Notes: generated by a model not told the origin, from the sequence alone. Positions 23,101 through 35,058 are shown, counted from the first letter of the stretch. The stretch is DNA of 64,000 bases from Apostichopus japonicus (GCF_037975245.1 NC_092573.1:4525501-4589500), one strand, 5' to 3'. Program-made: numbers and translations.

Positions 23101-25118
23101 TCTAATGTCCGTAAAACAATCAATCATCGCCTTAACCACCCCGCTGAGTTTCGCGACTAATATCAGTAGCGATCATGTTACATCGGGCAGTGCGAAGCGA
23201 CCGCGAGAGCTCCTTTGATCTTGCATCATTGTAACCGCCGCAAATGGAGAAAACGACTGGGTGTGTAAAAATAAAGCTTATGAATATGCATGTCCTAAAG
23301 TTCAAAGTGCGTCAAGTGCATGTTTAGTTCTGTTTTCTAGCTCCATGGTGACAGCTTCGAGATTAAAATCTGATTAAGTCCAACGCTAAAAGATATATCT
23401 TTGGTCTAAAAGAAACCCGATATCTTTGCACGAAACATGCACTGAGTTAGCCTTGTTTTTCAAGGTTCAGATTTTATTGACTTCGACCGAAAAACTGCCC
23501 TGTTTTTCGCGGATTTTCTCGCTTTCCGGACATCTCCGGATAGAAAACCATCGTGTTATGTGCTTAGGACGACCTATTGTTCACAGTGTACAACGACAGG
23601 ATAGTGTACGGGTATGTACGAAAATGCTATTCGACTTAGAATTTGCTATGTATTTTCACTCTGACTGCCGAAATTACAGGTTGCACAAAATGGCGTTTGT
23701 GATTACTTGCACAATGACACGGATGCAGTCCAAGAGTAATTGTTTTTAAAGTGATTCTAATAATGATGCTTAAAATAAATGACCATTAGCCCATTTCATG
23801 AGGGTTAAAATTGTAGTGCACTTGCCAAAGGCTAGGCCTAATTTATAATAAGTGTCACTGTTAGGGTCGAGAGCCTTGGCCTATAATATAAATAATACTA
23901 GTCCCTTGCTTGGCCAATCTCAAGTGTGAATGAAAAAACTTATTGTAAGACATGTTGTGAACACTTAACTGAGATTCAAGGGCTACATTAAGCCTTTACA
24001 TTGTCAGTAACCCTGGGTCAGTATCCAACAAAAGAAGAATCTCTGTTCAATTGCTTGATTTATATTTATTCGATTGGCCTAATATTTTTGTGGTTCATGC
24101 CCTGGGCTAGATTGGGCCTAGCGGATTAAGTTACATAACATAGACCATGTGTAGGCCGGTGTAGTTGCTGCTGTGGCAATGTGACCCACACACCAGTAAA
24201 TAAAAAATACAAATCCATGCAGGCTCTGAGCCCAAGGTCATTGAAAATATGGATAATTTTCTAAATAGTTATGTGCATGCCCCTGTCCTGACTATATTGG
24301 CTCCTTGAAAATATTCATAAAGTAGGAGTTTAGGTAGATTCCATTGCAAACCAGATGCATTGGATTGAACTGCAATTGTGCAATAAAATATCAACCTACT
24401 GTATTTATGTCTCTTACGGTACTACAAAGAACTGACTGCACTGGGCCACAGTGTTACATCACTGCATTGATTGAATTAAATTAGAAGGTATTGTCCACAA
24501 TAGGAAATTCGGCTTACACAGGTCGAGAAAAGAAATAAAGAAAAGAAATAGTATAAGTATCAAGTACCATTGATGCCCAAAAGAAAGATTTCCTTCTGTT
24601 TTATTCAATAAGTTTATTGACCCATTTGGAAAAAAAACATTGATTTTATGTGGGAAGTAAAAGTAGGCCTACATGTAAATTAAAACATAATGCTAATTTG
24701 CTTACACTTTGGCCATTTCTTTTTCTCAAGGTATGACTAGTGCCCATCGGGAATGCTTAAGAACATTGTGGTGATTATGTGGCAGCTCAAAGACGATCCA
24801 AAGTGAAAAGGCACCAAAAACTAAACAGAGATACCATGCTTGGATATTGGGCACAATGTTTTGTCCTTGATGGTTGCAAGTTCCAAGGCAATCAGTTCAT
24901 CACGTAGTTACTGCCGCAAAAGGCCAAGAGAGGAGGAAGCAGATCGCAGTTAAACCAACTTTTTCACTTTATGTATGGAACAATTTTTCAGTACATTTCC
25001 ATGTCAAGTAACAGAATTTTTTTTTTTTCGTGGAACTGGTAAATTGTAATAATGAGTTAATGTTCTATAGATTTTTCAAAATCTTTTGCATAAATGTTTT
25101 CTTTGATTAATACAGTAC
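23101..25118. other. Intergenic, no gene seen
   Basis: Somewhat richer in CpG near 23140-23240 and 23490-23560 than its surroundings. A plus-strand open frame at 23426-23749 (107 codons) has no recognisable domain and no convincing splice context, so I do not call it a gene. Confidence 0.4.
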
Positions 25119-25435
25119 CAGGGACATAGCCAGGTTTCTGGTATGGGGTGGGGGGCAAAGTCAAACTTCTGTCCTCATTTTCAGGCACTAAGCGGTGGAA
25201 CAACGTCCTGGGGAGGGTATAAGGGACATCCTCCTCCCCTGAAAAATGTTGTTTAAAAAAAGGGCTTAAGATGCAAAGGGGTTGTTATCGTTTCCATTCT
25301 TTGAACTGAATTTGTGTACTAAGAGGAGTACATTTAAATATTTTTGCTCCCTATGATTTGTCACCGTCGCCACTCACGTCCCCAAAAAATTCTGTGGGGG
25401 GGGGGGGAACTCGCCCCACACTGTCTACGTCACTG
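25119..25435. mobile_element. Non-autonomous hAT-like element with 8-bp target duplication
   Basis: Flanked on both sides by a perfect TACAGTAC (25111-25118 and 25436-25443). The ends CAGGGACATAGCCAG and, inverted, CAGTGACGTAGACAG match at 11 of 15 positions. The 317-bp interior contains a G-run and no ORF. Eight-base duplication with CAG...CTG ends is typical of hAT non-autonomous elements. Related in its ends to 7090-7416. Confidence 0.85.
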
Positions 25436-25443
25436 TACAGTAC

Positions 25444-26739
25444 TGTAAATAAACTCAAACTGAATTGATTGTTCTGTATAGCACTACAGTAGATTTATTT
25501 CACAGTATTTTAATGTTTTATTTGTACCTTTGTTGTACTAGTACTTAAAGTGGGGATTTCTGTTAGAAGAACATTGTCATTTGTCCATGTGCTCTAGATT
25601 ATTTTTTGGTGGAACTAGTACAGTATATTTAAATAACAATGTGGTGATTTGATCTTGTATAGTTTTCATGATGTTATCTTGTGAAGTAGTTTTATTTTCC
25701 TGTTTAGTACAATATATACAGTAAAGGAACTCCAACTTGCTGTTGTTTTTTGCCAGCTCTCATAAATGAAAGGAAAGGTGCCCTTATAATCATATGCATA
25801 ACATTGAATAGTCAAGTTGTCAACCAGAGTGTAGTGGTCAAGCGACTTGAAGGGATGCCATCCTGGCTGTTACTAATGGTTACATTGTGCCCATTGGGGA
25901 TTAAAATCACATTTTGTGCTCGAATTATGTCCATATAAGTAAACTCATGTAGCTAAATATATTTTAATTTTGCTGGCACAAGGCCTAGGAAGATAGTGGG
26001 GTGGGAGGGGGGTTAGTGGGTGTCTGAAGGAGTGAAGGTGGGTCAAGAGAAGGAGCCAGTTTGATGGTATTGATGGTGAGTTTATGGAGCTCCAAATGCC
26101 AAAGGTAGTATGAGGGTTTTACTTTTGAGAGATAGGGAGTTCGGCATCTGCAAAAGTTGTGGGAAGGATTCTAAATGCTGGTGAGGATATTGGGGGTGTA
26201 GAAAAGATTAAGCTTTGCCAACAGAAAGAAAGCGATGAAATCTTCCATGCTGAGCTAAAGTGCTTCTTTCAAGAGGGTGTAAATATTGCGAAGGTGAGTT
26301 TTGTGGTTGTCACTGTGGCGATGCTGCCATAGTCCAATTTAGAGCGGATGGTGTCCTACCTACCAGACCTACAGTAGGTGGTGTTGAAGAGAAAGCATGT
26401 GTCACCTTTGACCTTCATCAATAAAATTTACAAGGAAACAAATCACAACAAAGTTTAAAATTTTAATTTGTACAAAACTGACAATATTCTAGTTCCACTA
26501 TATTTCTCTGAACTAAAGTAAACTTGTTATAAGCTTGAAAGATGAGGTTTGCCATGGAAAGAACAAACGAACTATGTAAGTATACAACATAATTATCATA
26601 AAATCAACATATATAGATACCAATCATGTTACTCTCAGTTTCACTCCTTGCTTTCACTTGCCAATTCTTTTCTGAATGGTTTCTCTCCTTTCTTGCTACA
26701 AGAAGTCTTCCTTTTTTGTAACTTATCTCCATTTACATT
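25444..26739. other. Intergenic, no gene seen
   Basis: AT-rich with a purine-rich stretch at about 25990-26400. No exon, RNA gene or well-bounded element recognised. Confidence 0.4.
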
Positions 26740-27316
26740 CTAACAAAAGCATTTACTATTAATTTTACCCAATAAACAACAAACGTATGAAATTTGAAGC
26801 AACTGCCCACTTAAGTCCTCGTTTAACAATTCTTTAACAAGATCTGCCCACCGATTCTGAACTGGCTTGTGTTGCAGAAGTTTTTGCAGAAGATGGTCTT
26901 TCATATTTTTATTTCTCAAAATAAGCAAGGTCTTCATGTTTAAAATTTGCTTTGTCTGAAATTCCAGTCTTGAAAAGCATGAAAATATTATCATTAACTA
27001 AGAGTAATCCACCTCTATTTTGTTTTTCCACCCAGGCTTTACTGTAAACTAAAAAAACTGTGACCTTCACCTGCAACAGACATACAGTTTAAGTACTGTA
27101 AAAATATTAAAGCATTCTGAGTACTCTTTAACTTTCATGTAACGTTTTTTAAGGGCAAATGGCACATAACCTGCTAATTATCTTAGAATTTGTTCCTGAT
27201 GTTTTTCAACAATTAATGTATCTTCCAAAAGTTATGTCGTCTGGAACATCCAGCCTCTCAAACTCTTCAATCATCAGCTTCACCATAAATTCAACTATAT
27301 CCTGTAGCATGAACAT
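26740..27316 (-). other. Possible small unrecognised gene
   Basis: Two minus-strand open stretches look more protein-like than their surroundings. At 27316-27206 an ATG opens a 36-residue frame with an acidic, amphipathic segment (DIVEFMVKLMIEEFERLDVP). At about 26985-26740 a frame encodes KDHLLQKLLQHKPVQNRWAD followed by LVKELLNEDLSG, possibly entered through a TTTTCAAG acceptor. I could not find a donor that joins them in frame, and I recognise no family. They may belong to one short spliced gene or be chance. Confidence 0.2.
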
Positions 27317-27834
27317 TTCTAATGTCCTCGGCGGATGCAAAGTTTTTTGGCAGCCATGTTTCGTGTTAAATTAATTTTGTTAATTTTATAACACTAGGTT
27401 CCCAATGCAATAACAAACAGCACTAACGTTATTTGCCTAACGAACGAAGAAAAGTTTTATCGGAAAATACTTGACTAAAAGTACCTATTTCGCCATTACT
27501 TGTTCATATATTGCGATGAAATATATGCTGAGATAAACAATTAATTATTAAGTACGAATCTTCGAATGATTCGGTGAGAAATGAAAGATATATTCCGATC
27601 GAAATTCTTACAGGTATGCGTAACGTAACATATATGAGTACTGTGTATACTATTTCAATTACATATACGTTAGGATCGGAGTGTCTGTTGTTATGTTGTG
27701 AGGGACGCTATATACGAAATGACCTATGTACCAGGATTACGTAATAGCTGATGATGGCTTTACCCGTGTTTGTGCCCTGAGGCATGTTTACTTATGGCGA
27801 TCAAATTTTGTCGGTTACAATGATACTTCAAAGT

Positions 27835-27925
27835 GGGTTTTCTCCTTCTGTTTATAGCTCCATGGTAGAACAGAGCTAGGAGAAGAGGGGTGCCCTTAAG
27901 GGGAGATGGCGGGGGGGGGGGGGGG
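27835..27925. repeat. Inverted copy of the 23020-23100 repeat
   Basis: Reverse complement of 23064-23098 over about 34 bases, followed by AGGGGTGCCC-AAGGGGA and a G-run at 27911-27925. The GGGTGCCC plus G-run is a frequent terminal feature of interspersed repeats in this window (compare 57330 and 63985). Confidence 0.65.
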
Positions 27926-28856
27926 AGGGGCAGAAGAACGGTTAGTCAAACATTCAGTTTGTGAGAAACGACCACCGAATTACATTGTCAATAATTAGAG
28001 TGACTGAAGTTCTCAGTCGATGGTCGAACGCACAGACAAGTCGGTCAACCAATCAGATTCATACAATCCCTACAGGAAAGACTTTTACGACCTCAACTAA
28101 AATGTCAACAATACTTAAAGAACTTGTCAAGGACAAACAATGTTGAATGTCATGTTATGTGATGTTAAAGAACATGATTCGGTTCAGCACGAAAACAATT
28201 TGATTAACATTAACAGTAGCCTATATATCTGCCTGAATTGAGCTGGAGCCGTCGTCATCATTAAGCATGTTGTGTGTATATCTTACACCACTATATACTA
28301 TACTAAGACAAAACAACGTACTGAGAAGCGCGGATTCAGGGATACACTTTTAGGCTACAACCCGCCCCATTTTAACACAAAAAGGTGAAAGCTATAGTTA
28401 CTGGCACAACCTTGAGTGTAGACCTAATAATAACCTTTAACTAATAGCCAAGTATGCCTCAGAAAGCATAAAAAACGTAACTTTGATTTATATTTTTGCT
28501 GGAGGGGAAGCACAGCCTCGCCCTACCGTGGGACGGTTGGTTTCAACACATCAGGGCCACCTCCTCTCCTTTATAACAATTTCAATGTGGTCCGAATATG
28601 TATGTAACCTTTCCTTGCTTACGTAGTTGAGATTTTACCATCAAGTTCAGAAGGAGCTATAGCGAACAGTTAATTCATTCTAAGGCATTCACGCAGATTG
28701 TATGGATTTTAGCGAGGAAGGAAATGCCATCTAACTTAACAACTGATATCATAGGACAATTCAGGACTGATGCAAAACCTGTTTATTTCCATTTTATCAA
28801 AAGAGATGGTATGTAGTTATTGTGAACATAACGGTGAGGAAGTCTATGGTGTAGAT

Positions 28857-29464
28857 CAGTGGTTCTCAAACTTTTTTAGACGACCGCCCCCTTCAACCAT
28901 CTTGAACTGTTCCAATGCCCCACTCAGTCACCCCTCTCCTCCCCTCGACCTACCGTTCATAGTCGGCCGTTCAAGCGAGAAATCAGATCGTTCGATTCAG
29001 GAATTAAAAAATAGTCTACATTCCCTACAAGATGATGAAATTTCTCTCAATAATATTTATGTTTTTCTCTGTTAACTTTTTCTGTTTGCAAGAACAAGGC
29101 AAGCTGCGTTGACTTCGACCAGATCAGGGAATACCCCAAATGACAGGCTAAAGTGGTGGCGCTATGCGCATCTAAGTTACCAGAGATGTCTCTGCTACAA
29201 TGTAATCCAAACTCGAAAGAAATTGGATCTATGGGTGGAGTTATTGAATTTCTAATACCATTTTTGGATCACAAAATTTATTTATTTTGTTCCCAGATCC
29301 CCAGGATGTCTTATTGTGCCCTAAATCGCTGCAGTGATGTGTTGTAATCGCCAGGGACCCCCAAATCAGTGCCAACACCCCCTACTCCCTGTGTACCCTG
29401 TAGCGGCCCCCTGAGACTTCCCAACGCCCCCGGGAGGCGGCAGGGACCACTTTGAGAACCACTG
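28857..29464. mobile_element. Non-autonomous hAT element with perfect 8-bp target duplication
   Basis: Ends CAGTGGTTCTCAAA...TTTGAGAACCACTG are inverted repeats of 14 bp, the classic hAT terminus. The element is 608 bp and is flanked by a perfect GTGTAGAT (28849-28856 and 29465-29472). The subterminal parts are rich in CGCCCCC / GGGGGC. No transposase frame is present. Confidence 0.93.
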
Positions 29465-29472
29465 GTGTAGAT

Positions 29473-31013
29473 GTTAATATCAATTCTAAACGAGTTGCAG
29501 GAGGGGCTAGGGGAAGGGAAGAATGAGTCATCCACCCTTCCCAACCAAGCAGATAGCAATGGTCTTGATCTCATCTTATTCCATGCCCACTGAAAAGCAA
29601 AAATTGGATAACAGAGATAACAAAATAAAGCCTTTAACATTGATGTTGATCTATTCATATTTGCTCAACCATAAATGATGTAAAGAACATGAAACAATAA
29701 AGTATGTAAAGAACATGATTGCATTCCAATCAACTTTATATGAAAAGTTAATCACACTTTGAACATTTCTGAAAGACATATAAATAGAGTAGAGAAATAA
29801 TGTCTAGATTATACTGTACTGGTTGCAGTTTGTATGAATAATCAGTGGGTTGGGGTTAGGAGTGGGGTTAGGAGTAGGGGTGAGAGGTACCACCAGGGGA
29901 GGAAAGGCAACATATGCCACATCTTAAAGCCTCTCTATGTTGACAAATGTTAAGGAATTATTTACTTTGATGTAAGAAAAATAACTTGTCGAAATAGCAA
30001 GTTTTAGTAACACATGTAAGGGTCTTATAATCACTCTTTAAATCACCGAGCTGACATAAGATCTGCTCTCAATGAAGAATGACAAGAAATGAGAGTTATT
30101 TTGTTCTTTTTATGATACATAACATGTGACATTTCAAATTGTTATCACTATGACTTGCAATTTGTTTCCTCTCAAACATCTCTCCAACCTCCACCACCAT
30201 CCCTATATCCTAGTCACACACATTCACAAATGTTTGTTTGATCGTTCACTACCAGATCTTTAAGGATCCTTACTATAGTTACACACATCGCCTTTTCAAA
30301 CCAACCAAAGCCTCTTGTAAGCTTAATGATTTTAATACAATCAAATTGCACCTGTTAACTATCGCCATTCCCCCCCCCCCCCTGCCCCAAAACCCAGTAC
30401 AAATCCACAAAATGAAACTGCACCAAACCAAAAGTTTTCCAGATGGAGAAGAGGCAGTTAATCAGAACCTTTGCAAAGTCTTGCCTACCTAGCTACATAT
30501 CATTCATATTTTGTTTTAATTATTATTTCAAAGCAGTTCAGGTGACACTTACAATATAATGGAGGATACTTTTGCAAACATTTTACAGTGTTTAACAAAA
30601 ACGATATTTGGGAGTGACACAAATGGAAATTTTATTGCACCTTCATCACATGTTTACACATTTTAGTTGATAAGAAAATACAGTGAATAAATCTTGAAGA
30701 GAAAAATTCAGTAGTTTATTTGGTTAAGATAAGAGTCTGTGTGCATGACTATGTGCTTCTATGTGTGTGGTAACTATAACTGTAAACATGATTACCAGAA
30801 CAATCAATGAAAACACCACATTAAAATATAAATATCGAAAAACATCAGTTTCAAATACAAATCCTCCTAAAACAATTGCAGTCTTTCGTCCCGATCGTGT
30901 ATGCAAAAAAAAAACTGAACCATCACAAAACATGAAGATTTTTAACCTATTTTCAGCATGCACTAATTACCATAGCACATGATCAATGAAATTAGAATGT
31001 GACCTATGATAAT
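29473..31013. other. Intergenic, no gene seen
   Basis: AT-rich, with a C-run at about 30370-30382 and no exon or bounded element that I can support. Confidence 0.45.
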
Positions 31014-31152
31014 TGTTTCGAGTGAAACCGGAAAAGTAATTGTTCCATTTTAGGGGGCGCTCGTCAAGCAGGCGAGAACAAAATGGCGCTAAACAGAGCG
31101 CTGCTGGAGAGAACAACGGCAACAAATTAGGCCAAGTTCTGCTATTTCTTCA
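31014..31152 (+). repeat. Left LTR segment (139 bp)
   Basis: Identical over 139 bp to 35125-35263. It begins with TG. Similarity stops abruptly at 31152/31153, where a gag-like reading frame begins, so this is the likely deletion junction. Confidence 0.85.
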
Positions 31153-31881
31153 ACGTGCAGACGAAAGACACGATGCTCGGAAGGAAACTGTGAGTCGTTC
31201 CACCACGTGCTACTTCATAAGACTACTGGTGGCAACATCGTCGGATTTGCTTCGAATAACAACGAGGTGGCTTTACCTATAATCAGTACGAGAATGGGCA
31301 CTTCCGTCAACTATACAACGGGTAACGTTCTGCTCGACTCTGGAGCGAATGTGACCTTAATCCGGGTAAAAGTAGCAGAGCAGCTTGGACTTGAAGGCAA
31401 GCCAATCAGCGTCGATCTTGACATATTAGGAGGAGATGTACAGGCCTACCAGACTAAGGTATACAGACTCAAGATGTATTCGGCCAACCAGAGAGAGTAC
31501 ACCATATCAGCTGTTGGTGTACCCGAAATTTCCAATGTCCCCAGAGTTAGTACGGTAATTCTGAGAAATATGGAGTCTGTTCTAGGTCAAACACTCTGCA
31601 GAGGATATGGTGCTGTCGATGTACTCCTAGGGGTAGACTATCCAGAGATGCATGGAGGGGAAACAAAGCAAGTCAACGGTTACTTGCTGAGGAAGTCACC
31701 ACTGGGCTGGGTAATGTTTGGATCCTCCGGCGATCCTGGGCAATCTACAACTGTACTTCACGTCAATGTAACAGACAGAACTGACCTAACCCAATTCTGG
31801 TCAACTGAGGAGATGGGCGTGAAGCTTCTAAACTGCAAGTGCAAGCCTTCTGATGATATGAAAATGTCTCCAGGTGAGTGA
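31153..31881 (+). CDS. BEL/Pao gag C-terminal zinc knuckle plus aspartic protease
   Basis: Open in one frame from the deletion junction to a TGA at 31879-31881. The first about 20 residues form a CRRKTRC-SEGNCESFHHVLLH zinc-knuckle-like end of gag. Around residue 65 comes the aspartic protease active site LLDSGANVTLI. Further on, DVLLGVDYPEMHGG and LGWVMFGS match the pre-RT part of BEL/Pao polyproteins. The frame continues in register after the stop as the reverse transcriptase ORF, so the TGA interrupts one polyprotein. There is no start codon that would produce an intact Gag. Confidence 0.85.
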   Translation, partial: TCRRKTRCSEGNCESFHHVLLHKTTGGNIVGFASNNNEVALPIISTRMGTSVNYTTGNVLLDSGANVTLIRVKVAEQLGLEGKPISVDLDILGGDVQAYQTKVYRLKMYSANQREYTISAVGVPEISNVPRVSTVILRNMESVLGQTLCRGYGAVDVLLGVDYPEMHGGETKQVNGYLLRKSPLGWVMFGSSGDPGQSTTVLHVNVTDRTDLTQFWSTEEMGVKLLNCKCKPSDDMKMSPGE

Positions 31882-34800
31882 GAGCAGTTTAACGACATGT
31901 GGGATTCTTGTAAAAAGGTGAATGGTACATGGCTTGTTCCATACCCTTGGAAAAAGGACCCTAAAGAGTTGCCCAACAATAAGAAACAATGTATGGCAAA
32001 GCTGGTATCAATTGAACTGCGGCTCAAGAAAAACGAGAACAATGCCAAACTGTATGATGATCAAATGAAGGAAATGGAGCAGAACAAGTTTGCTAGAAAG
32101 TTAAGTGACGAGGAGATAAAGAATTACGAAGGTCCAGTACATTATATTTCTCACCATCCAGTCATCCGTCCTGAGAAGAAGAGTACCCCAGTTCGTATTG
32201 TATTCAACTCGTCTGCAGCCTTCAATGGTCATCGCCTGAATGAATATTGGGAGAAAGGTCCAGACCTTCTTAATGATCTGTTTGGAGTTTTGTTGCGTTT
32301 CAGGCAACACCCAATTGCCATATCGGGTGATATATCCAAAATGTACCACCAAGTCCGAATCCCAGAAACAGACATGCATGTTCATCGGTTCTTGTGGAGG
32401 AGTTATGAGTCAAGGGAGCCCGATGTCTATGTGAAGGAAGTGGTGACATTTGGCGATAAGCCGGCCCCAGCTATGGCACTGACTGCCTTGAGGAGAACTG
32501 CAGCAGATGGCGCAAGTCAGTATCCAGAGGCTGCAAATATCTTGACCAAAGATACCTATATGGATGACATTTGTACGTCAGTTCATACGATAGAAGAAGC
32601 CAGAAAAGTCACCAGTGATATGGATGCTGTCCTAGACACAGGAGGATTTAAAACAAAGGGATGGTTCTCCAATGGCCTATTGAAAGATGACGAGAAAACC
32701 CAAGGTGAACAATTTGTCATCGGGGATTCAGAAGAACAAAAGGTGTTGGGTGTAGTTTGGGATCCAGAGTTGGATATCCTGAAGTACAAGGTGAAACCTG
32801 TGGCCACAAAGGAAAAGGACTTAATGACAAAACGAATGGTGGTAAGTGAATTGGCCAAAATCTTTGATCCAATTGGGTTCACTGGTGCATTACTGATCAA
32901 AGGCAAAATTCTGATGCAAAAACTGTGGCAAACCGGTACTGCCTGGGACGAACCCTTGTCCACTGATGATAAGTCTGATTGGAGGCGGTTCTTCACTGAA
33001 CTGGAGCGACTAGATGGCGTATCCTTTGAGAGATGTCTAATGCAAGAACCAATGAAGCCAACTGAGATTATCATATTCTGCGATGCATCAGAGGATGCAT
33101 TTGGTGCAGTGGCTTACACAAGATGGGAAGAAGATGATGGAAATCATGGCGTGAGGTTCATATCAGCAAAGTCACGTGTAGCTCCACTGAAATATCTGTC
33201 TATTCCTCGGTTAGAGCTGCAAGCCGCTGTTGTAGCATCTAGACTTTATGCAACAATAAAGGAAGAGATGTCAGTTCAATTTGAAAGAGTTATATTCTTG
33301 TCGGACAGTATCATTGCCCTGTCCTGGATTAGAGGCCAGTCCAGGCAGTATAAGTCATTTGTTGCCAACAGAGTCGCAGAAATACAGAGTCAGACTGACC
33401 CATCAGATTGGCGCCACATACCCGGAGAGCACAACGTTGCAGACAAAGTGTCTCGAGGGGTTAGCGTCAAAGATTTGAAATGTGCCTGGAAGGATGGTCC
33501 GGCCTTTCTACGGTTGCCAGAAGAAGAATGGCCAAAATGCATCCCTAAAGCTGATGTAATTGAAATTGACAAGGAAAAGAAGAAGGAGAGTACTGTACTG
33601 TTGACAAGGGGAGTAGAAGGTGCTATAGACTATAAGAAGTTCTCCAGTTGGAGAAACTTAATCCGTGTGACAGCTTACGTGTTCAGATTCCTAACAAATC
33701 TGAAAGCCAAGTGCCTTGAGAAAGATGGTCCGCTGTCAGTGGAAGAGCTGTCAGTGGCAGAAAACTACTGGATTCGAGAAACACAGAAAAAGTTACGCGA
33801 TGACATGGAGAAAGGTACATTCAAGTCCCTGAGTCCTTTCGTAAAAGATGATATCATTTATGTGGGAGGGAGAGTGGGGAATGGTCTGTTCTCTTATGAC
33901 ATGAGACACCCTGCATTACTGCCAAGAGACGACCACATTTCCTACCTGATCACGCGAAATGTGCATGAACGCGGTCACTATGGTGTTGCTACGACTGCTG
34001 CCAAAATCAGGAACAGATACTGGATAGTTGGAGTTACGAGTCTGGCGAAGAAGGTGAAATTCAGATGTGTAAACTGTAGAGCCTTCAATCACAAGGCCGA
34101 GACACAATTGATGGCAAACCTTCCGGTGGAGAGATTGGCTCCGTTCACACCGCCATTCCACTTCACAGCGTGCGATTACTTTGGCCCAATAGTTGTTAAG
34201 GTTGGACGAAACAAGACGACAAAGCACTATGGTGTCATATTCACATGTCTTAACACCAGAGCCGTCCATCTGGAAGTAGCTGTTGACTGTTCTACGATGG
34301 AGTTTCTACAAGTACTGAGACGGTTCTTTGCCATCAGAGGACACCCAAAGCTAATTCAGAGTGATAATGGTACACAGTTTGTCGGTGCTCAGAGGCAGCT
34401 AAGAGAAATGGTGAAAGGCTGGGAGAAAGATGAATTGAAAGAGTTCTGTGCAGAGCGACAAGTGACATGGAAATTCATAACACCTTTGGCTCCACATCAA
34501 AATGGATGTGCAGAATCACTTGTGAAAAGCTGCAAACATGCTCTAAAGAAAGCAATCGGAGAACAACGCCTTACTCCATTTGAACTGCATACGTATCTAC
34601 AAGAGGTGGCAAATCTTGTTAACGAACGACCGATTGGAAGACTACCGAATGATCCAGACGATGGAACGTATATTTGCCCAAACGACATCTTGTTGGGTCG
34701 AGCATCCAGTAGGGTTCCACAAGGACCCTTTCGCCCATCCAAGAATCCTAAGGAGAGGGTGGAATTCGTTCAGCGTATAGTCGACGCTTTCTGGAAGTCA

Positions 34801-35058
34801 TGGATTCGAGATGTATTCCCTCTGTTGGTGCCTAGACGGAAATGGAACACTGACCGGCGAAATGTAAGAGTAGATGATGTCGTTCTGATAGCTGACCCGA
34901 ACCTGGTTCGCGGACAATGGAAGCTTGGTCGAATTACAGAAGTGTATCCAGGGAAAGATAACCGAGTACGAAACGTTCAAGTCAAAACTGCAAATGGACT
35001 GCTCAGTAGACCTGTTACTAAGATAGTTGTCATATGTCCTGTAGAAGGATTTGAATAG
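31882..35058 (+). CDS. pol: BEL/Pao pol: reverse transcriptase, RNase H, integrase
   Basis: Continues the protease frame after the TGA; the first ATG is at 31897, giving 1053 residues. Numbering from there, RT is at about 90-260 with RIVFNSSA, ISGDISKMYHQV and the YMDDI catalytic box at about 219-223. RNase H is at about 395-525 (FCDASEDAFGAVAY, LSDSIIALSW, GEHNVADKVSRG). Integrase carries an HH-CC zinc site (HERGHYGV to CVNC) and the D,D,E triad in TACDYFG (about 757), IQSDNGTQF (about 822) and HQNGCAESL (about 871). The DUF5641-type tail follows (RWNTDRRNV-like, GQWKLGRI). All catalytic residues are present, so apart from the upstream stop the enzymatic part looks intact. Confidence 0.93.
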   Translation, partial: EQFNDMWDSCKKVNGTWLVPYPWKKDPKELPNNKKQCMAKLVSIELRLKKNENNAKLYDDQMKEMEQNKFARKLSDEEIKNYEGPVHYISHHPVIRPEKKSTPVRIVFNSSAAFNGHRLNEYWEKGPDLLNDLFGVLLRFRQHPIAISGDISKMYHQVRIPETDMHVHRFLWRSYESREPDVYVKEVVTFGDKPAPAMALTALRRTAADGASQYPEAANILTKDTYMDDICTSVHTIEEARKVTSDMDAVLDTGGFKTKGWFSNGLLKDDEKTQGEQFVIGDSEEQKVLGVVWDPELDILKYKVKPVATKEKDLMTKRMVVSELAKIFDPIGFTGALLIKGKILMQKLWQTGTAWDEPLSTDDKSDWRRFFTELERLDGVSFERCLMQEPMKPTEIIIFCDASEDAFGAVAYTRWEEDDGNHGVRFISAKSRVAPLKYLSIPRLELQAAVVASRLYATIKEEMSVQFERVIFLSDSIIALSWIRGQSRQYKSFVANRVAEIQSQTDPSDWRHIPGEHNVADKVSRGVSVKDLKCAWKDGPAFLRLPEEEWPKCIPKADVIEIDKEKKKESTVLLTRGVEGAIDYKKFSSWRNLIRVTAYVFRFLTNLKAKCLEKDGPLSVEELSVAENYWIRETQKKLRDDMEKGTFKSLSPFVKDDIIYVGGRVGNGLFSYDMRHPALLPRDDHISYLITRNVHERGHYGVATTAAKIRNRYWIVGVTSLAKKVKFRCVNCRAFNHKAETQLMANLPVERLAPFTPPFHFTACDYFGPIVVKVGRNKTTKHYGVIFTCLNTRAVHLEVAVDCSTMEFLQVLRRFFAIRGHPKLIQSDNGTQFVGAQRQLREMVKGWEKDELKEFCAERQVTWKFITPLAPHQNGCAESLVKSCKHALKKAIGEQRLTPFELHTYLQEVANLVNERPIGRLPNDPDDGTYICPNDILLGRASSRVPQGPFRPSKNPKERVEFVQRIVDAFWKSWIRDVFPLLVPRRKWNTDRRNVRVDDVVLIADPNLVRGQWKLGRITEVYPGKDNRVRNVQVKTANGLLSRPVTKIVVICPVEGFE

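Noticed and set aside
23426-23749. 107-codon plus-strand frame in a slightly CpG-richer stretch
   Set aside because: No recognised domain and no flanking splice sites that extend it.
31014-31152. The 139-bp repeat as a complete LTR (it starts TG and the shared part ends CA)
   Set aside because: Flanks ATAAT and GAAAG do not match, and the gag frame starts immediately after it with no primer-binding site, so truncation of a longer LTR fits better.
32583-33074. 163-codon minus-strand frame
   Set aside because: Antisense shadow of the BEL/Pao reverse transcriptase ORF.
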